Below, in pieces: positions 1-10,452 of a stretch of 37,694 nucleotides of DNA. The notes under the pieces were generated by a model. That model did not search any database and was not told the DNA's origin. It saw only the letters and a list, made by a program, of their open reading frames with translations. The first letter of the stretch is position 1, and the number at the start of each line of letters is the position of its first letter. The position numbers and the translations under genes are program-made. The stretch comes from Thermococcus sp. (lineage in GTDB: Archaea; Methanobacteriota_B; Thermococci; Thermococcales; Thermococcaceae), in NCBI GenBank assembly GCA_015520705.1, contig WAPO01000069.1, positions 1-37,694 of the forward strand, written 5' to 3'.

Positions 1-251
1 CAGCTTGTCGCCTTCGAGTAGCTGTATTTGATGCTAGCCTTTCTCAGGAGCACTGTACCCCTGTGGGCGAGCAGGACGTCACCGGTTCCCGCGGAGACCC
101 TCAGGTAGCCGTTCGAGACGCTGACGCTGTATATACCGAGCTTCCCGTATGAGCCATCACAGAACGTGCCCTTCACCAACTGCCCGGGCAGCAGCAGGGT
201 CAAAACCATCAGCAGGAGACCCACGACCAGGATGTATTCCTCAGCTTCCAT
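1..251 (-). CDS. Partial CDS (3' end off window), short secreted/membrane protein
   Basis: Reverse-complement translation from the ATG at 251: MEAEEYILVVGLLLMVLTLLLPGQLVKGTFCDGSYGKLGIYSVSVSNGYLRVSAG..., open to the window edge; hydrophobic N-terminus. Confidence 0.6.
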   Translation of the reverse strand, partial: MEAEEYILVVGLLLMVLTLLLPGQLVKGTFCDGSYGKLGIYSVSVSNGYLRVSAGTGDVLLAHRGTVLLRKASIKYSYSKATS

Positions 252-330
252 AACCCCTCAAAAAAGAGATGGAATCATAGTTTAAATGCCTTTCTTGGCC
301 ATGCGCCGGCTGGGAAGAGGAAAGAGGGAG

Positions 331-1161
331 TCAAAGCTTTAACCTTCCTTCAAGAGTTATCCTCGCTTCTCCACCCACCCATGGTCTCTCCCCTTCGAAC
401 TCCACATAGGCGATTCCTTCCCTCCTCAAAGCATGCCCCTGCTCGAAAGTATACCTCTCCTTCACCAGCTTTCCTGTCAGGCGAAGATACCCAGCCAGAA
501 TTCCGCTGGCGGTTCCAGTTACCGGATCTTCTGGGACTCCAACGGCAGGAGCGAAGAATCTTCCTGCGGCATCAAACCGGGAGTCAAGGGTATAGACGTA
601 GACCCCGATTATCCCGTTTTCCCTTGAGAACTCCGCGAGTCTTTCCATATCCGGCCTCAGGTTCATCAGCTCCTCAAATGTAGAAACTCCAACAACGCCC
701 TCTGGAGTTCCAGTCGTCATTGCAAATGCAGGCCCTGTAAGGCTCTCCGAACCCAGGATTTCCTTCAGTGTTCCCAAGTCCAGCTCGCCGAGGATTTCGG
801 GCTTCAGCTGCTTAAGCCATACCTTACCGTCTTTGATCAAGACATCTACCTCTCCAGCCATGGAGAACATTTTGTTAAGGCCTTCAGCCGCCATGCCGAG
901 GCGCCAGAGCAGGTAGAAGGTCGCGACTGTAGCGTGGCCGCAGAGGGGTATCTCATCCCCTGGAGTGAAAAACCTCACCCGGAAGCCGTGTTTTTCGGGC
1001 CATGCAAAAGCGGTTTCCGAGAGATTGAGCTCGCCCGCGATGGCCAGCATGGTCTCCCTGTCGAGCTCAAGGCAGTCGAGAACAACGGCAGCCGGATTTC
1101 CTTTAAAAGGTTGGCTGGTAAAAGCATCAACTTTAAACACTCTGCACTCCACAATCCTCAC
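331..1161 (-). CDS. PhzF family isomerase (phenazine biosynthesis-like)
   Basis: Motifs KVDAFTSQPFKGNPAAVVLD, NLSETAF, RFFTPGDEIPLCGHATVAT, DPVTGTASG are typical of PhzF. Confidence 0.93.
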   Translation of the reverse strand: MRIVECRVFKVDAFTSQPFKGNPAAVVLDCLELDRETMLAIAGELNLSETAFAWPEKHGFRVRFFTPGDEIPLCGHATVATFYLLWRLGMAAEGLNKMFSMAGEVDVLIKDGKVWLKQLKPEILGELDLGTLKEILGSESLTGPAFAMTTGTPEGVVGVSTFEELMNLRPDMERLAEFSRENGIIGVYVYTLDSRFDAAGRFFAPAVGVPEDPVTGTASGILAGYLRLTGKLVKERYTFEQGHALRREGIAYVEFEGERPWVGGEARITLEGRLKL

Positions 1162-1200
1162 CGAAAAGAATTGGAAGGAAAAGGTAAAAGCCTTCCGGTA

Positions 1201-2213
1201 TTACTTCAGAATCCCCAAACTCTCGTTCGTCTTCCTTATGCTCTCCCATTTATCTGCCAGCTCAAACATTGCCCTTATCGCATCGATGTTCTCCGGAACC
1301 ACGTCGCTCTCCTGATGCACCGCCTGGATGTAGAAGAGCCTGTTTCCGCGGACGCTGATGCTCTCCTTCCAGACGGCTATCTCGTAGAGGTTGTTCCACT
1401 CGCGGTGCAGGTTTCTTGCAAACTCTATGAGCTGGGCCGTGCTCTCAAAGCCCCGTTCCTTCTCGAAGAGCAGAACACGCGTGGTATTCTCGAAGATATC
1501 GATGACGTCCTCCTCGGTTATCGGCTTCTTCAGCTCTATCATGACACTGTGGACGTGCATGAGCGTCGTTGGGACGACGAAAGCTGAGGTCTCGATGTTT
1601 ATCGGTAGGACAGTCTGCACATCAGGCCCGTGGTGTGAAGGAACCGTCACGCTCGGGGTTATGGCGTTTACCGGGCCGCGTTTGGAGTCGTTGGGGTCGG
1701 CAGCACGGCGAATCATCACTGCATAGACATAGTCGATGTATTCCTGCAGAGCTGAGAGCGTTCTGGTCAGGCCGGTGGTGTTGCACGAAACGACTCGCAC
1801 GTAGTTTTTGCCCAAAGCTTTCTCGTAGTTGGCTTGGGCTACAAAGGAAACCTCAGCGGTCGAGGCCTTCTCTCCGCCCTCAAAAACTGCCTTAACGCCG
1901 TGCTTCTTGTAGAGCGCTTTATTTTTTGCGCCCATTCCTCCTGGGGTGGCATCTACAACGACGTCGACCTTTTCAAGGAGGTCGTTGAGCGTCCCGGCGA
2001 CCCCAAAGTCCGCTTTCTCGAACCTCGGGAGAACCTCCTCGTTTGCCACAAGACAGGAATGCCCAGTTCTTTAGCACGATAGGCCTCGAAGTCCGGCTTC
2101 GTCTTGGTGACGCCGATGAGCTTCATATCATCCTGTCTGGTAACCGCGTAAGCGACGCGCTTCCCGATAGTTCCATAACCGTTGACTCCAACCCTGACCT
2201 TCATCTTCCTCAC
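1201..2213 (-). pseudogene. gap: Archaeal type II glyceraldehyde-3-phosphate dehydrogenase, interrupted by an apparent 1-nt deletion at about 2050-2051
   Basis: N-terminal part in ORF 1953..2213 ([51 protein letters not shown]), remainder in another frame in ORF 1201..2049 ([19 protein letters not shown]...[11 protein letters not shown]...). Could be a true frameshift or a sequence error. Confidence 0.9.
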
Positions 2214-2230
2214 CGGGATATTTTACAGAA

Positions 2231-2267
2231 GTGAAATACTTAAGCGTTGTTTTCACTGGGGGTGAGA
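2231..2267 (-). promoter_or_regulatory. gap promoter: BRE/TATA-like CGCTTAAGTATTTCAC preceded by a TGM-like site (TTTCAC-N5-GTGAGA, 2251-2267)
   Basis: Partial match to the TrmBL1/Tgr consensus TATCAC-N5-GTGATA, placed just upstream of the TATA-like box. Confidence 0.45.
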
Positions 2268-2291
2268 AAAAGAAAAGTCAAAAGAGCACGA

Positions 2292-3668
2292 TCAGCCGAC
2301 GCCGCAGTAGCTCCAGACAGAGTAGCCATAGTATCCGTTGGCGGGATCATGGGGTGGGGCAGTAAGCTCGACCCATCCATCCCCCTGGACGTATCTGTCA
2401 ACCCATCCTCCAAGGTTGCCGGTGTATTCATGGATGCATGCTCCGGAGAATTTTGGAACATAGACCCATCTATCTGCCCAGTTGCTTCCAAGGTTGATGT
2501 AGGTTATCAGTCCCGGTTTGCTTCCATAGCCGTTTCTTACATAAATGAGCTCATCACTGTCATAATAAACTATCGTGGTGCTGCCCCCCGCGAGGTTATC
2601 ATGTATCCAGATAAGATTATTGAGCTTATCCTTGTTCAGCCACTCCTCATAGTCTCTGTAGAATATCATGGGCTGTCCTTCATATGTCAGAATAAATGCA
2701 TAGGCCGGGTACTTGTTCCAGATTATATCGGTGTCGTGGTTGGCAACAAACGTCACAGCTTTGAAAGGATCCCGCGAAACAACAGTTCCTCCGTTCAGGA
2801 GGGCATCAACGAGTGCCGGAATGTTATTGTTATCAAAGGCCTCATCCATTTTGTAGTAGAGAGCGAAGTCAAAGACCTTGGCCCCACTTGCATATGCCCA
2901 ATTAAGAACCGCATCAACATTGGTGTCCCAGTATTCTCCAACAGCCCAACCACCCCAGGTGTCCAGCCAGTCCTTAACAACCCACGCTGGATAACCCTTC
3001 ACATAGTCAAAACGCCACCCATCAATCCCTATACTTCTGAGATACGCGGCATAGCTTTCATTGCTTGCCCACAGCCAGTACTGATTCCACGGGACGAGAT
3101 GATCTATATCAGGGAAACCACCAAAGCTGCCTTCGTCAGAATAGCTGTAGTTGTCCGGATGGAAGTCCATGTAATGGGCGGTGTACTTGCCAGAAGCAAC
3201 CTTGGAGAAATCTGTCCATGTGTAGTTGTTAACAAAAGGATTCCACTCGAGGTCACCGCCTGAACGGTGGTTTATGACAACATCCTCAATAACCTCAATG
3301 CCGTATGCATGTGCGGTGTTTATCATGTTAATAAGCTCCTGTTTTGATCCAAAGCGGGTTTCAACTGTACCCTTCTGGTAGTACTCCCCGAGATCAAAGA
3401 AATCATACGGGTCATAACCCATGGAGTAAGCCCCGCTGGCTCCCTTTTCCGCTGGAGGTATCCAGATAGCTGAAATGCCTGCATTATGCCACTCCGGTAT
3501 CTTGCTACTTATTGTATCCCACCATATTCCCCCAGCTGGGACGTCCCAGTAGAATGCCTGCATTATAACTCCTCCATTTTCAAGCGTCTCTGCGCCTGCC
3601 GGAACTGCAGATATGCTCAGAAAAACCAGAACTACAACCAACATTGCAACGCCTGCTCCCCTATTCAT
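2292..3668 (-). CDS. Extracellular alpha-amylase, GH13 family
   Basis: Signal peptide [91 protein letters not shown] catalytic motifs. Start set at the ATG at 3668 with SD GAGGTGATA; the ORF-track extension to 3731 runs through the promoter. Confidence 0.96.
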   Translation of the reverse strand: MNRGAGVAMLVVVLVFLSISAVPAGAETLENGGVIMQAFYWDVPAGGIWWDTISSKIPEWHNAGISAIWIPPAEKGASGAYSMGYDPYDFFDLGEYYQKGTVETRFGSKQELINMINTAHAYGIEVIEDVVINHRSGGDLEWNPFVNNYTWTDFSKVASGKYTAHYMDFHPDNYSYSDEGSFGGFPDIDHLVPWNQYWLWASNESYAAYLRSIGIDGWRFDYVKGYPAWVVKDWLDTWGGWAVGEYWDTNVDAVLNWAYASGAKVFDFALYYKMDEAFDNNNIPALVDALLNGGTVVSRDPFKAVTFVANHDTDIIWNKYPAYAFILTYEGQPMIFYRDYEEWLNKDKLNNLIWIHDNLAGGSTTIVYYDSDELIYVRNGYGSKPGLITYINLGSNWADRWVYVPKFSGACIHEYTGNLGGWVDRYVQGDGWVELTAPPHDPANGYYGYSVWSYCGVG

Positions 3669-3671
3669 GGG

Positions 3672-3722
3672 TATCACCTCAGGTGAAACATTCAATATAT
3701 CACCGATGGTGAAATATTTAAA
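3672..3722 (-). promoter_or_regulatory. Amylase promoter with TATA-like GTTTAAATATTT and two TGM-like sites (TATCAC-N5-GTGAAA at 3672-3688 and 3698-3714)
   Basis: Both sites keep TATCAC-N5-GTGA(A/T)A spacing; the distal one abuts the TATA-like element on its downstream side, the proximal one overlaps the SD. Confidence 0.6.
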
Positions 3723-3819
3723 CTTTGCCATTAATGTGCATCATACCCATATGATGTTCATCATAATCCATTTTTGTAGGCCTATAATTATAAACGGCTA
3801 AAGAGATTAAGATACGGGG

Positions 3820-4584
3820 ATGTCCATGTTCGCCGAAATCCTTACAGTTGGAGATGAGCTATTAACGGGCAACACCGTCGACAGCAACTCCGCTTACATA
3901 GCCCAGAGGCTGACAGAGAGGGGCTACTGGGTGAGGAGAAAGACAACCGTTGGCGACGATGTCGGGGAGATAAAAACAGCAGTAAGGGAAATCCTTGCAA
4001 GAAAACCTGAAGTGCTGATCATATCAGGTGGTCTCGGGCCCACGCACGATGATGTTACGATGGCCGGAGTTGCTGAGGCTCTAAACAGGAGGCTCGTTCT
4101 CTGCGATGATTGCCTTGAGAGGATTAAAGCCTTCTATGAGAAGCTTTACAGAGAGGGCTACATAGATGACCCCGGCCTCAACGAGGGTAGAAAGAAGATG
4201 GCATACCTGCCGGAGGGAGCGGAGCCGCTGGAGAACACCGAAGGAGCGGCACCTGGGGCGTATATCGAGCATGAGGGCGTTAAAATCTTCATCCTCCCTG
4301 GAATGCCGCGGGAGATGAAAGCCATGCTCGAAAACGAAGTCCTGTCGAGGCTCGGCGAGAGAAAGTTCATCCAGAGAAAGCTACTGGCAGAGATAACCGA
4401 CGAGAGCAAGCTGGCCCCTATCCTGAGCGATACCCTTCAGAGATTCCAGGTAAGGATACACTCTTCCCCCAAGGGCTTCGGAAGATATATCGGCATAATT
4501 CTCTTTGGAGAAGATGAGGAAACCATAGAAAAGGCTAAAAGGTTCATGGAGGAGAGGGGAATAAGGTTTGAAGAGGGCTGGTGA
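3820..4584 (+). CDS. CinA-like / molybdopterin-binding (MoaB/MogA fold) protein
   Basis: MFAEILTVGDELLTGNTVDSNSAYIAQRLTERGYWV...IISGGLGPTHDDVTM...ILPGMPREMKAM. The true start could be 3826. Confidence 0.9.
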   Translation: MSMFAEILTVGDELLTGNTVDSNSAYIAQRLTERGYWVRRKTTVGDDVGEIKTAVREILARKPEVLIISGGLGPTHDDVTMAGVAEALNRRLVLCDDCLERIKAFYEKLYREGYIDDPGLNEGRKKMAYLPEGAEPLENTEGAAPGAYIEHEGVKIFILPGMPREMKAMLENEVLSRLGERKFIQRKLLAEITDESKLAPILSDTLQRFQVRIHSSPKGFGRYIGIILFGEDEETIEKAKRFMEERGIRFEEGW

Positions 4585-4588
4585 TTCC

Positions 4589-5416
4589 ATGCTTCCACCA
4601 GAGGTTCAGGCAATCATTGAGGAGATGAGAGCCGAGCGGATTCGGGGGGCAAGCTATCTCGCCGAGAGGGGAGCGGAGGCATATCTGAAGCTCGCCCATC
4701 TATTGGATGGTGAGGAACTCCTAAGCGCACTGAAAGAAATGCAAAACGAAATCATCATGGTAAACCCAACAATGGCCTCCCTCTACAATCTGACGAGATT
4801 CATACCCCTAACGGACAACCCGGAGTTTGTTAAATCAAAAGCCGAGGAGTTCATAAAGCTCGGCAGGGAGGCGAAAAGGGAGATAGGCAACATAGGGAGC
4901 GAGCTCATTGATGAAAATGAGGTAATAATCACCCACTCCTTTTCCTCAGCGGTTCTTGAGATTTTCAGGTCTGCGAAGATGAAGGGGAAGCACTTCAGGG
5001 TTATCCTCACGGAGAGCTCTCCCGATTATGAAGGTCTGGCTCTGGCGCGGGAGCTTGAAAGGCTTGGAATTCCATTTGAAATCATAACCGACGCGCAGAT
5101 CGGGCTCTTTGCGGGGAAAGCAACAATGGCCCTTGTTGGAGCGGACAACATGACTCAGGACGGTGCGGTTATCAACAAAGCCGGAACCTACCTGTTAGCA
5201 CTGGCCTGCCACGACAGAGGGGTTCCCTTCTATGTGGCTGCTGAGAGCTTTAAAATCCATCCGGAGATCAGGGCTGAAGAGGTCGAGATTGTGGAGAGGA
5301 AGTTCAAGAGAAACCACTTCCTCATCAGGGGATATGTTTTCGACGTAACGCCGTGGAAATATGTGAGGGGAGTGATAACTGAATTTGGGGTGCTCGTGCC
5401 GCCGAAGGAGATTTAA
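4589..5416 (+). CDS. eIF-2B alpha/beta/delta-like family protein
   Basis: LTESSPDYEGLALARELERLGIPFEIITDAQIGLFAGKATMALVGADNMTQDGAVINKAGTYLLALACHDRGVPFYVAAES is the eIF2B/R15P-isomerase family signature; start at the ATG at 4589 after GGTGATTCC. Confidence 0.92.
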   Translation: MLPPEVQAIIEEMRAERIRGASYLAERGAEAYLKLAHLLDGEELLSALKEMQNEIIMVNPTMASLYNLTRFIPLTDNPEFVKSKAEEFIKLGREAKREIGNIGSELIDENEVIITHSFSSAVLEIFRSAKMKGKHFRVILTESSPDYEGLALARELERLGIPFEIITDAQIGLFAGKATMALVGADNMTQDGAVINKAGTYLLALACHDRGVPFYVAAESFKIHPEIRAEEVEIVERKFKRNHFLIRGYVFDVTPWKYVRGVITEFGVLVPPKEI

Positions 5417-5703
5417 TGTTCCTCACACTCGCAGGGATTTTTACCGCAGTAGGGGCACACACCGGGATACTTCTCCTCCGCGGCCTTTTCAAGATCTACC
5501 CCGAGAAGGTTTGCAAGGCTCGACAGCCACGCCAGAACGTCGGCGAATTCCTCCTCCATGGCCTTTCTGTCGTTCTTTCTTACAGCCTCGGCCAGCTCCC
5601 CGACTTCCTCAACGAACCAGAGAAAGGTCTTATCCACTCCCCTTCTGGCATCCTTCCGGAAGTAAAGCTCCCTTATCATGTTCTGGAACTCACGGATTTC
5701 CAT
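5413..5703 (-). CDS. MazG-type nucleotide pyrophosphohydrolase-like protein with C-terminal Cys cluster
   Basis: FLWFVEEVGELAEAVRKNDRKAMEEEFADVLAWLSSLANLLGVDLE is MazG-like (EExxE...ExxD); C-terminal CPYCGKNPCEC. Confidence 0.88.
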   Translation of the reverse strand: MEIREFQNMIRELYFRKDARRGVDKTFLWFVEEVGELAEAVRKNDRKAMEEEFADVLAWLSSLANLLGVDLEKAAEEKYPGVCPYCGKNPCECEEH

Positions 5704-5713
5704 GATACCACCA

Positions 5714-6394
5714 TCATTCAACAGCCAGCTCAATCAGCTTCCTCATGTGTATCTCCGCGGTGTCAAAGACCTCAACACTCACATCCCCATGTTTAATTGC
5801 CAGAGGCAGCTCCGTGCAGCCAAGGATAACGCCCTCAATCTTTTCTTCACGAGCATATTTTTCAATGAGCTCTGCTATCCATGCTTTGTTTTTCAGGTTA
5901 TCAAATGCCAGCTCATTGAAAATTATCTCGTTGAGCCTGTCCTGCTCCTCCTCCCTGGGAACGAGGACTTCCAGACCGCTCCTGCGGAGGGCACTCACAT
6001 AGAAGTCCGAACTCATAGTGGTCTTGGTTCCGAGGAGAAGGACTCTCTTTAGGCCTCTGCGCCTTACCTCCTCAGCGACGGCGTCTATTATGCTGACCAT
6101 TGGAACGCCTACCGCCTTCTGGACATCTGGAAAGACCTTGTGGGGTGTGTTTGCAGACATAGCTATCAGCTCGGCCCCGGCCCTTTCAAGGGCTCTGGCA
6201 GCATTTATCAGAATCTCCTTTCGCCCTTCCCAGCCCTTTGGATTTGCCCAGAACTCCCTGAAGTTTATCGAATAGATGATAAGCTCGGGGTAAACATAGG
6301 GTTCGAATCTCTCGCGGCTTATCTCGATGTATTTCCTGTAGTAATAGCTGGTTGATTCAGGGGTCATTCCTCCTATTATCCCGATTTTCTTCAT
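5714..6394 (-). CDS. Aspartate/glutamate racemase family protein
   Basis: MKKIGIIGGMTPESTSYYYRKYIE...MSANTPHKVF...GVILGCTELPLAI; start at the ATG at 6394. Confidence 0.93.
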   Translation of the reverse strand: MKKIGIIGGMTPESTSYYYRKYIEISRERFEPYVYPELIIYSINFREFWANPKGWEGRKEILINAARALERAGAELIAMSANTPHKVFPDVQKAVGVPMVSIIDAVAEEVRRRGLKRVLLLGTKTTMSSDFYVSALRRSGLEVLVPREEEQDRLNEIIFNELAFDNLKNKAWIAELIEKYAREEKIEGVILGCTELPLAIKHGDVSVEVFDTAEIHMRKLIELAVE

Positions 6395-6516
6395 AAAACT
6401 CACCAGCCTTAACTCCCCCGGAGATGTTATGAAAGTTTCGGTGTCCCTTAAAACCCAAGGTTGTACCAATAGTGTTATAAATTCTAAAGCTAACAGAGAA
6501 AAGAGGGGTGGAGAAA

Positions 6517-7881
6517 ATGGCCGTGAGGATGGGAATAGACTTTTTCGATGAATATATAATCAAAGAAGGTTTTCCAGAGGGTTTCACGGTTCTCGTGGCT
6601 GGAGAACCAGGGGCGGGAAAGACAATTTTCGGCGCCACATTTCTCTACAAGGGAATGGAAAAATACGGTGACAGGGCCATCTATATATCCCTTGCCGAAA
6701 CGAAGGAAGATTTCTATGAGGAGATGAGAGGCCTTGGGATGGATTTTACCGAGATGGAAAATAGAGGCCTGTTTAAATTTGTCGATTTGATAACACTCAC
6801 ACCAGAGGCTGTGGAAAAAGAAATCGAGCTTATGATGAGCGAAATACTGAAATTCAGGCCAAAGAGGATAGTAATTGATTCCATAAGCTCTTTTGCACAG
6901 CTCCTCGGTGCTGAGAAGACACGCATGTTCCTCCACACAACACTTGGGAGATTCATAAAGTCCTTCGGTGCCGTTGCTCTCCTCATAGCGGAAAAACCTC
7001 TTGGAAGAAGTGAAATCGGCTACGGCGTTGAGGAGTTTGTTGCGGATGGGCTGATAGTGCTGAGGTATCAGAAGCTCGGCGAGATAACCCACAGGATAAT
7101 GGAAATACCGAAAATGAGGAAGAGATCAGTGGAGAAGGCACAGTATGAATATGTAATAACCAACACTGGCATGCACTTTCTGGAAGTCCCGGATATGGAA
7201 TGGGAAGAGGAGGAGGCATCGAGGGAAAAGCTAACAACCGGGATACCAAAACTGGATGAACTCCTTGACGGCGGGGTTTACCGGGGATCAGTTACACTGA
7301 TAGTAGGAATGACCGGGACGGGCAAAACGACGTTTGCCATGCATTTTGCAGTTGCCAATGCGATGGCTGGCAGGAAGGCAATCTATGTGGGTTTTGAGGA
7401 GCCAATAGGACAGCTTTACCGCGCCGCTAGGGACTACGGATTCCCAATTGATGATGCACTGAAGGAAAATCTAAAGTTTGTAGGATGGATTCCGGAGTCA
7501 ATGAGCCCCGTTTACACATTCATAAGGATAAAGGAGATAATAGAAAACGAAGAACCTGATGTCCTCGTAATAGATGGCCTTACTGCCCTGAGGGAGCATA
7601 TGGATCCAGATGAGCTTGCAAAGATGGTGCGCTATCTAGGGCTCCTCATAAAGAAGCACAAAATCGCCGTTTATATGACCCTGAATGCAGAAACCAGCTT
7701 TGAGGTTGTTCCATACACAAAAGCCAGCACGCTCTCAGACAACATAATAGGACTTCGATACGCCACAGAGGAGGAGAGAATAAAGAGATACATGGCGATA
7801 ATCAAGGCAAGAGGATCGAATCATTCGAGGAAAATCCACGAGTATGAGATTACCTCAAGGGGGGTGAAGATATATGAATGA
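6517..7881 (+). CDS. Double-domain KaiC-like RecA-superfamily ATPase
   Basis: Two Walker A motifs (AGEPGAGKT, VGMTGTGKT) and two KaiC-type domains. Upstream in-frame GTG at 6508 is possible. Confidence 0.92.
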   Translation: MAVRMGIDFFDEYIIKEGFPEGFTVLVAGEPGAGKTIFGATFLYKGMEKYGDRAIYISLAETKEDFYEEMRGLGMDFTEMENRGLFKFVDLITLTPEAVEKEIELMMSEILKFRPKRIVIDSISSFAQLLGAEKTRMFLHTTLGRFIKSFGAVALLIAEKPLGRSEIGYGVEEFVADGLIVLRYQKLGEITHRIMEIPKMRKRSVEKAQYEYVITNTGMHFLEVPDMEWEEEEASREKLTTGIPKLDELLDGGVYRGSVTLIVGMTGTGKTTFAMHFAVANAMAGRKAIYVGFEEPIGQLYRAARDYGFPIDDALKENLKFVGWIPESMSPVYTFIRIKEIIENEEPDVLVIDGLTALREHMDPDELAKMVRYLGLLIKKHKIAVYMTLNAETSFEVVPYTKASTLSDNIIGLRYATEEERIKRYMAIIKARGSNHSRKIHEYEITSRGVKIYE

Positions 7882-8170
7882 GGGGCAAAAAATAGTCGTT
7901 AAGGCAGTCATACATTCGGTTGAAAAGGCCAATCCCACCCTTAAGAACCTTCTTGAGCTGCACCTGAAGGGCACAACCGGACAGGGGTTTGAGCTGGCAT
8001 ACAACGATCCCAAGGCCTTCAAGGATGCCGTTTCCAGGCTCTTCGGTGAATACAGTGCAAGACTTCTTGAGATGCTCATCATCAGCTATTTCCGCGAGAA
8101 TATGGGAATAAAAGGCGACTTCGACAGCCTTGAGGAGGTTGTCAGGCATCTGAAAGAGGTTTACGGCTGA
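7874..8170 (+). CDS. Small uncharacterised protein coupled to the KaiC-like gene
   Basis: 98-aa ORF overlapping the upstream stop by 8 nt, with the SD-like AGGGGGGTGA inside the upstream gene. Confidence 0.8.
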   Translation: MNEGQKIVVKAVIHSVEKANPTLKNLLELHLKGTTGQGFELAYNDPKAFKDAVSRLFGEYSARLLEMLIISYFRENMGIKGDFDSLEEVVRHLKEVYG

Positions 8171-8172
8171 AC

Positions 8173-9399
8173 TCAATGCAGCATGGTGCATATCCTGTCC
8201 CAGAGCCTCTCAGCCAGTTCTCTTTTACTCATTCTTGGTAGTTTTTCAGCCTTATCTCCCGTGACCCAGAAGACCTCGTTCTCCTCCCCTCCAAAGGCAA
8301 CTTCGCCCCTGTTAGCAATTACAACGTCGCTTTTCGCTTTCTCTATCTGCTCCCTCGCCCGGGATATGAGCTCATCCTCATCCACACCGTATTCCGCTTT
8401 GAAGCCCACCAGAAGCACATCCGGCTGAATTTCCTTCACCCTCTGGATTATCTTCGGCGTCGGAATCAGCTCAAGGGTAAGCGCCTGTGTGCTCTTTATC
8501 TTCTTCTCAGCCCTTTCCCTCGGTCTGAAGTCGCTTACAGCGGCGGCCAGAACCACAACATCGTACTTCTTCCCCATAAGCTCGTTTTCTATTGCACGAA
8601 GCATTTCCTCAACAGTCTCGACCTCAATCTGGTTCTCTACGAAGCTCTGAACACTCCCTTCTGTCCTGATAAGAGTTACCTCTGCCCCCCTGAACTCGGC
8701 CTCCTCGGCCATTGCAACACCCATCCTTCCCGAGCTCTTGTTTGTTATGAACCTTATGGGATCTATGTATTCCCTCGTGGCCCCTGCCGTTACCAGCACC
8801 CTTCTGCCCTTCAAATCCTTCCTGTGGAGCTTTTTAATGACATGATAAACGATTTCGCCAGTGCTGGCAACTTTTGCCTTGCCCTCCTCAAATTTGGGCC
8901 CTATGAACTCAACGCCGAGTTTTTTCAGCTTCTCCATGTTCTCTCTGACTATTGGATGCCTATACATGCTTGAATGCATGGCTGGGGCTATCATTATCGG
9001 TATGTGCGCGAAAGCCGTCGTCACGACTGTTGTCACAGGAGTATCGTCAATTCCGCAGGCTATCTTTGAAATCGTGTTTGCAGTTGCCGGGCAGACGAGG
9101 ATTAAATCCGCACTGTTTTCATGCTCCCCTGCCAGCTCAACGTGCTCGATAAAGCCCGTAATCTCTGTAACGACGGGGTTTCCTGTTGCAAACTCCATCG
9201 CATAGGGATGAATTATTTTCTGGGCGCTCTCGCTCATCACGGCATGAACCTCGGCACCGTGCCGTATAAGTTCCCTTGCGAGCTTCACGCACTCAACGGC
9301 CGCGATGCTCCCAGGTATTGCCAGAATTATCTTCTTTCCAAGGAGCTTTTTACTCTTGGTTGCATGGATAAGCCTAACGTGATGGAGCATTCTGATCAC
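8173..9399 (-). CDS. coaBC: Bifunctional phosphopantothenoylcysteine decarboxylase / phosphopantothenate-cysteine ligase
   Basis: LLGKKIILAIPGSIAAVECVKLARELIRHGAEVHAVMS; VCPATANTISKIACGI; APAMHSSMYRHP; VLVTAGATREYIDPIRFITNKSSGRMG. The true start may be slightly downstream of 9399. Confidence 0.96.
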   Translation of the reverse strand: MIRMLHHVRLIHATKSKKLLGKKIILAIPGSIAAVECVKLARELIRHGAEVHAVMSESAQKIIHPYAMEFATGNPVVTEITGFIEHVELAGEHENSADLILVCPATANTISKIACGIDDTPVTTVVTTAFAHIPIMIAPAMHSSMYRHPIVRENMEKLKKLGVEFIGPKFEEGKAKVASTGEIVYHVIKKLHRKDLKGRRVLVTAGATREYIDPIRFITNKSSGRMGVAMAEEAEFRGAEVTLIRTEGSVQSFVENQIEVETVEEMLRAIENELMGKKYDVVVLAAAVSDFRPRERAEKKIKSTQALTLELIPTPKIIQRVKEIQPDVLLVGFKAEYGVDEDELISRAREQIEKAKSDVVIANRGEVAFGGEENEVFWVTGDKAEKLPRMSKRELAERLWDRICTMLH

Positions 9400-9441
9400 C
9401 GGAAGAAGTTCATCTAACTCATATATAATATTTGGGAAGGG

Positions 9442-10194
<753 letters not shown>

Positions 10195-10198
<4 letters not shown>

Positions 10199-10452
10199 CT
10201 ATTTCTCCCCATCAGCAGGTATTTGTCTACTATCCTCTTAGTCTCCTCATCCAGCTTGCCTCCGCCCATCATCCAGTTTTCGCTCAGATAGCCGTATATC
10301 CTTATCGCAAGGGTTCGATTTGTCATGTATGCATCATAAAGCTTGTAGTTCAGGGCGGCCTGTTTCGATGAAAGTTCCATAATCTCTCGTTTCAGGGAAT
10401 CAACATCACCGCCTTTGGCTAGAAATTCCCTCGCTTTTTCTAAATATTCCAT
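10195..10452 (-). CDS. Small uncharacterised protein (type B', similar to 10614..11030)
   Basis: MEYLEKAREFLAKGGDVDSLKREIMELSSKQAALNYKLYDAYMTNRTLAIRIYGYLSENWMMGGGKLDEETKRIVDKYLLMGRNR; overlaps crcB start by 4 nt; start with a nearby SD at 10452. Confidence 0.8.

Noticed and set aside
934-1587. 217-aa plus-strand ORF
   Set aside because: Antisense to PhzF and GAPDH genes; composition not protein-like.
2247-3263. 338-aa plus-strand ORF
   Set aside because: Fully antisense to the well-supported GH13 amylase; no family resemblance; typical shadow ORF.
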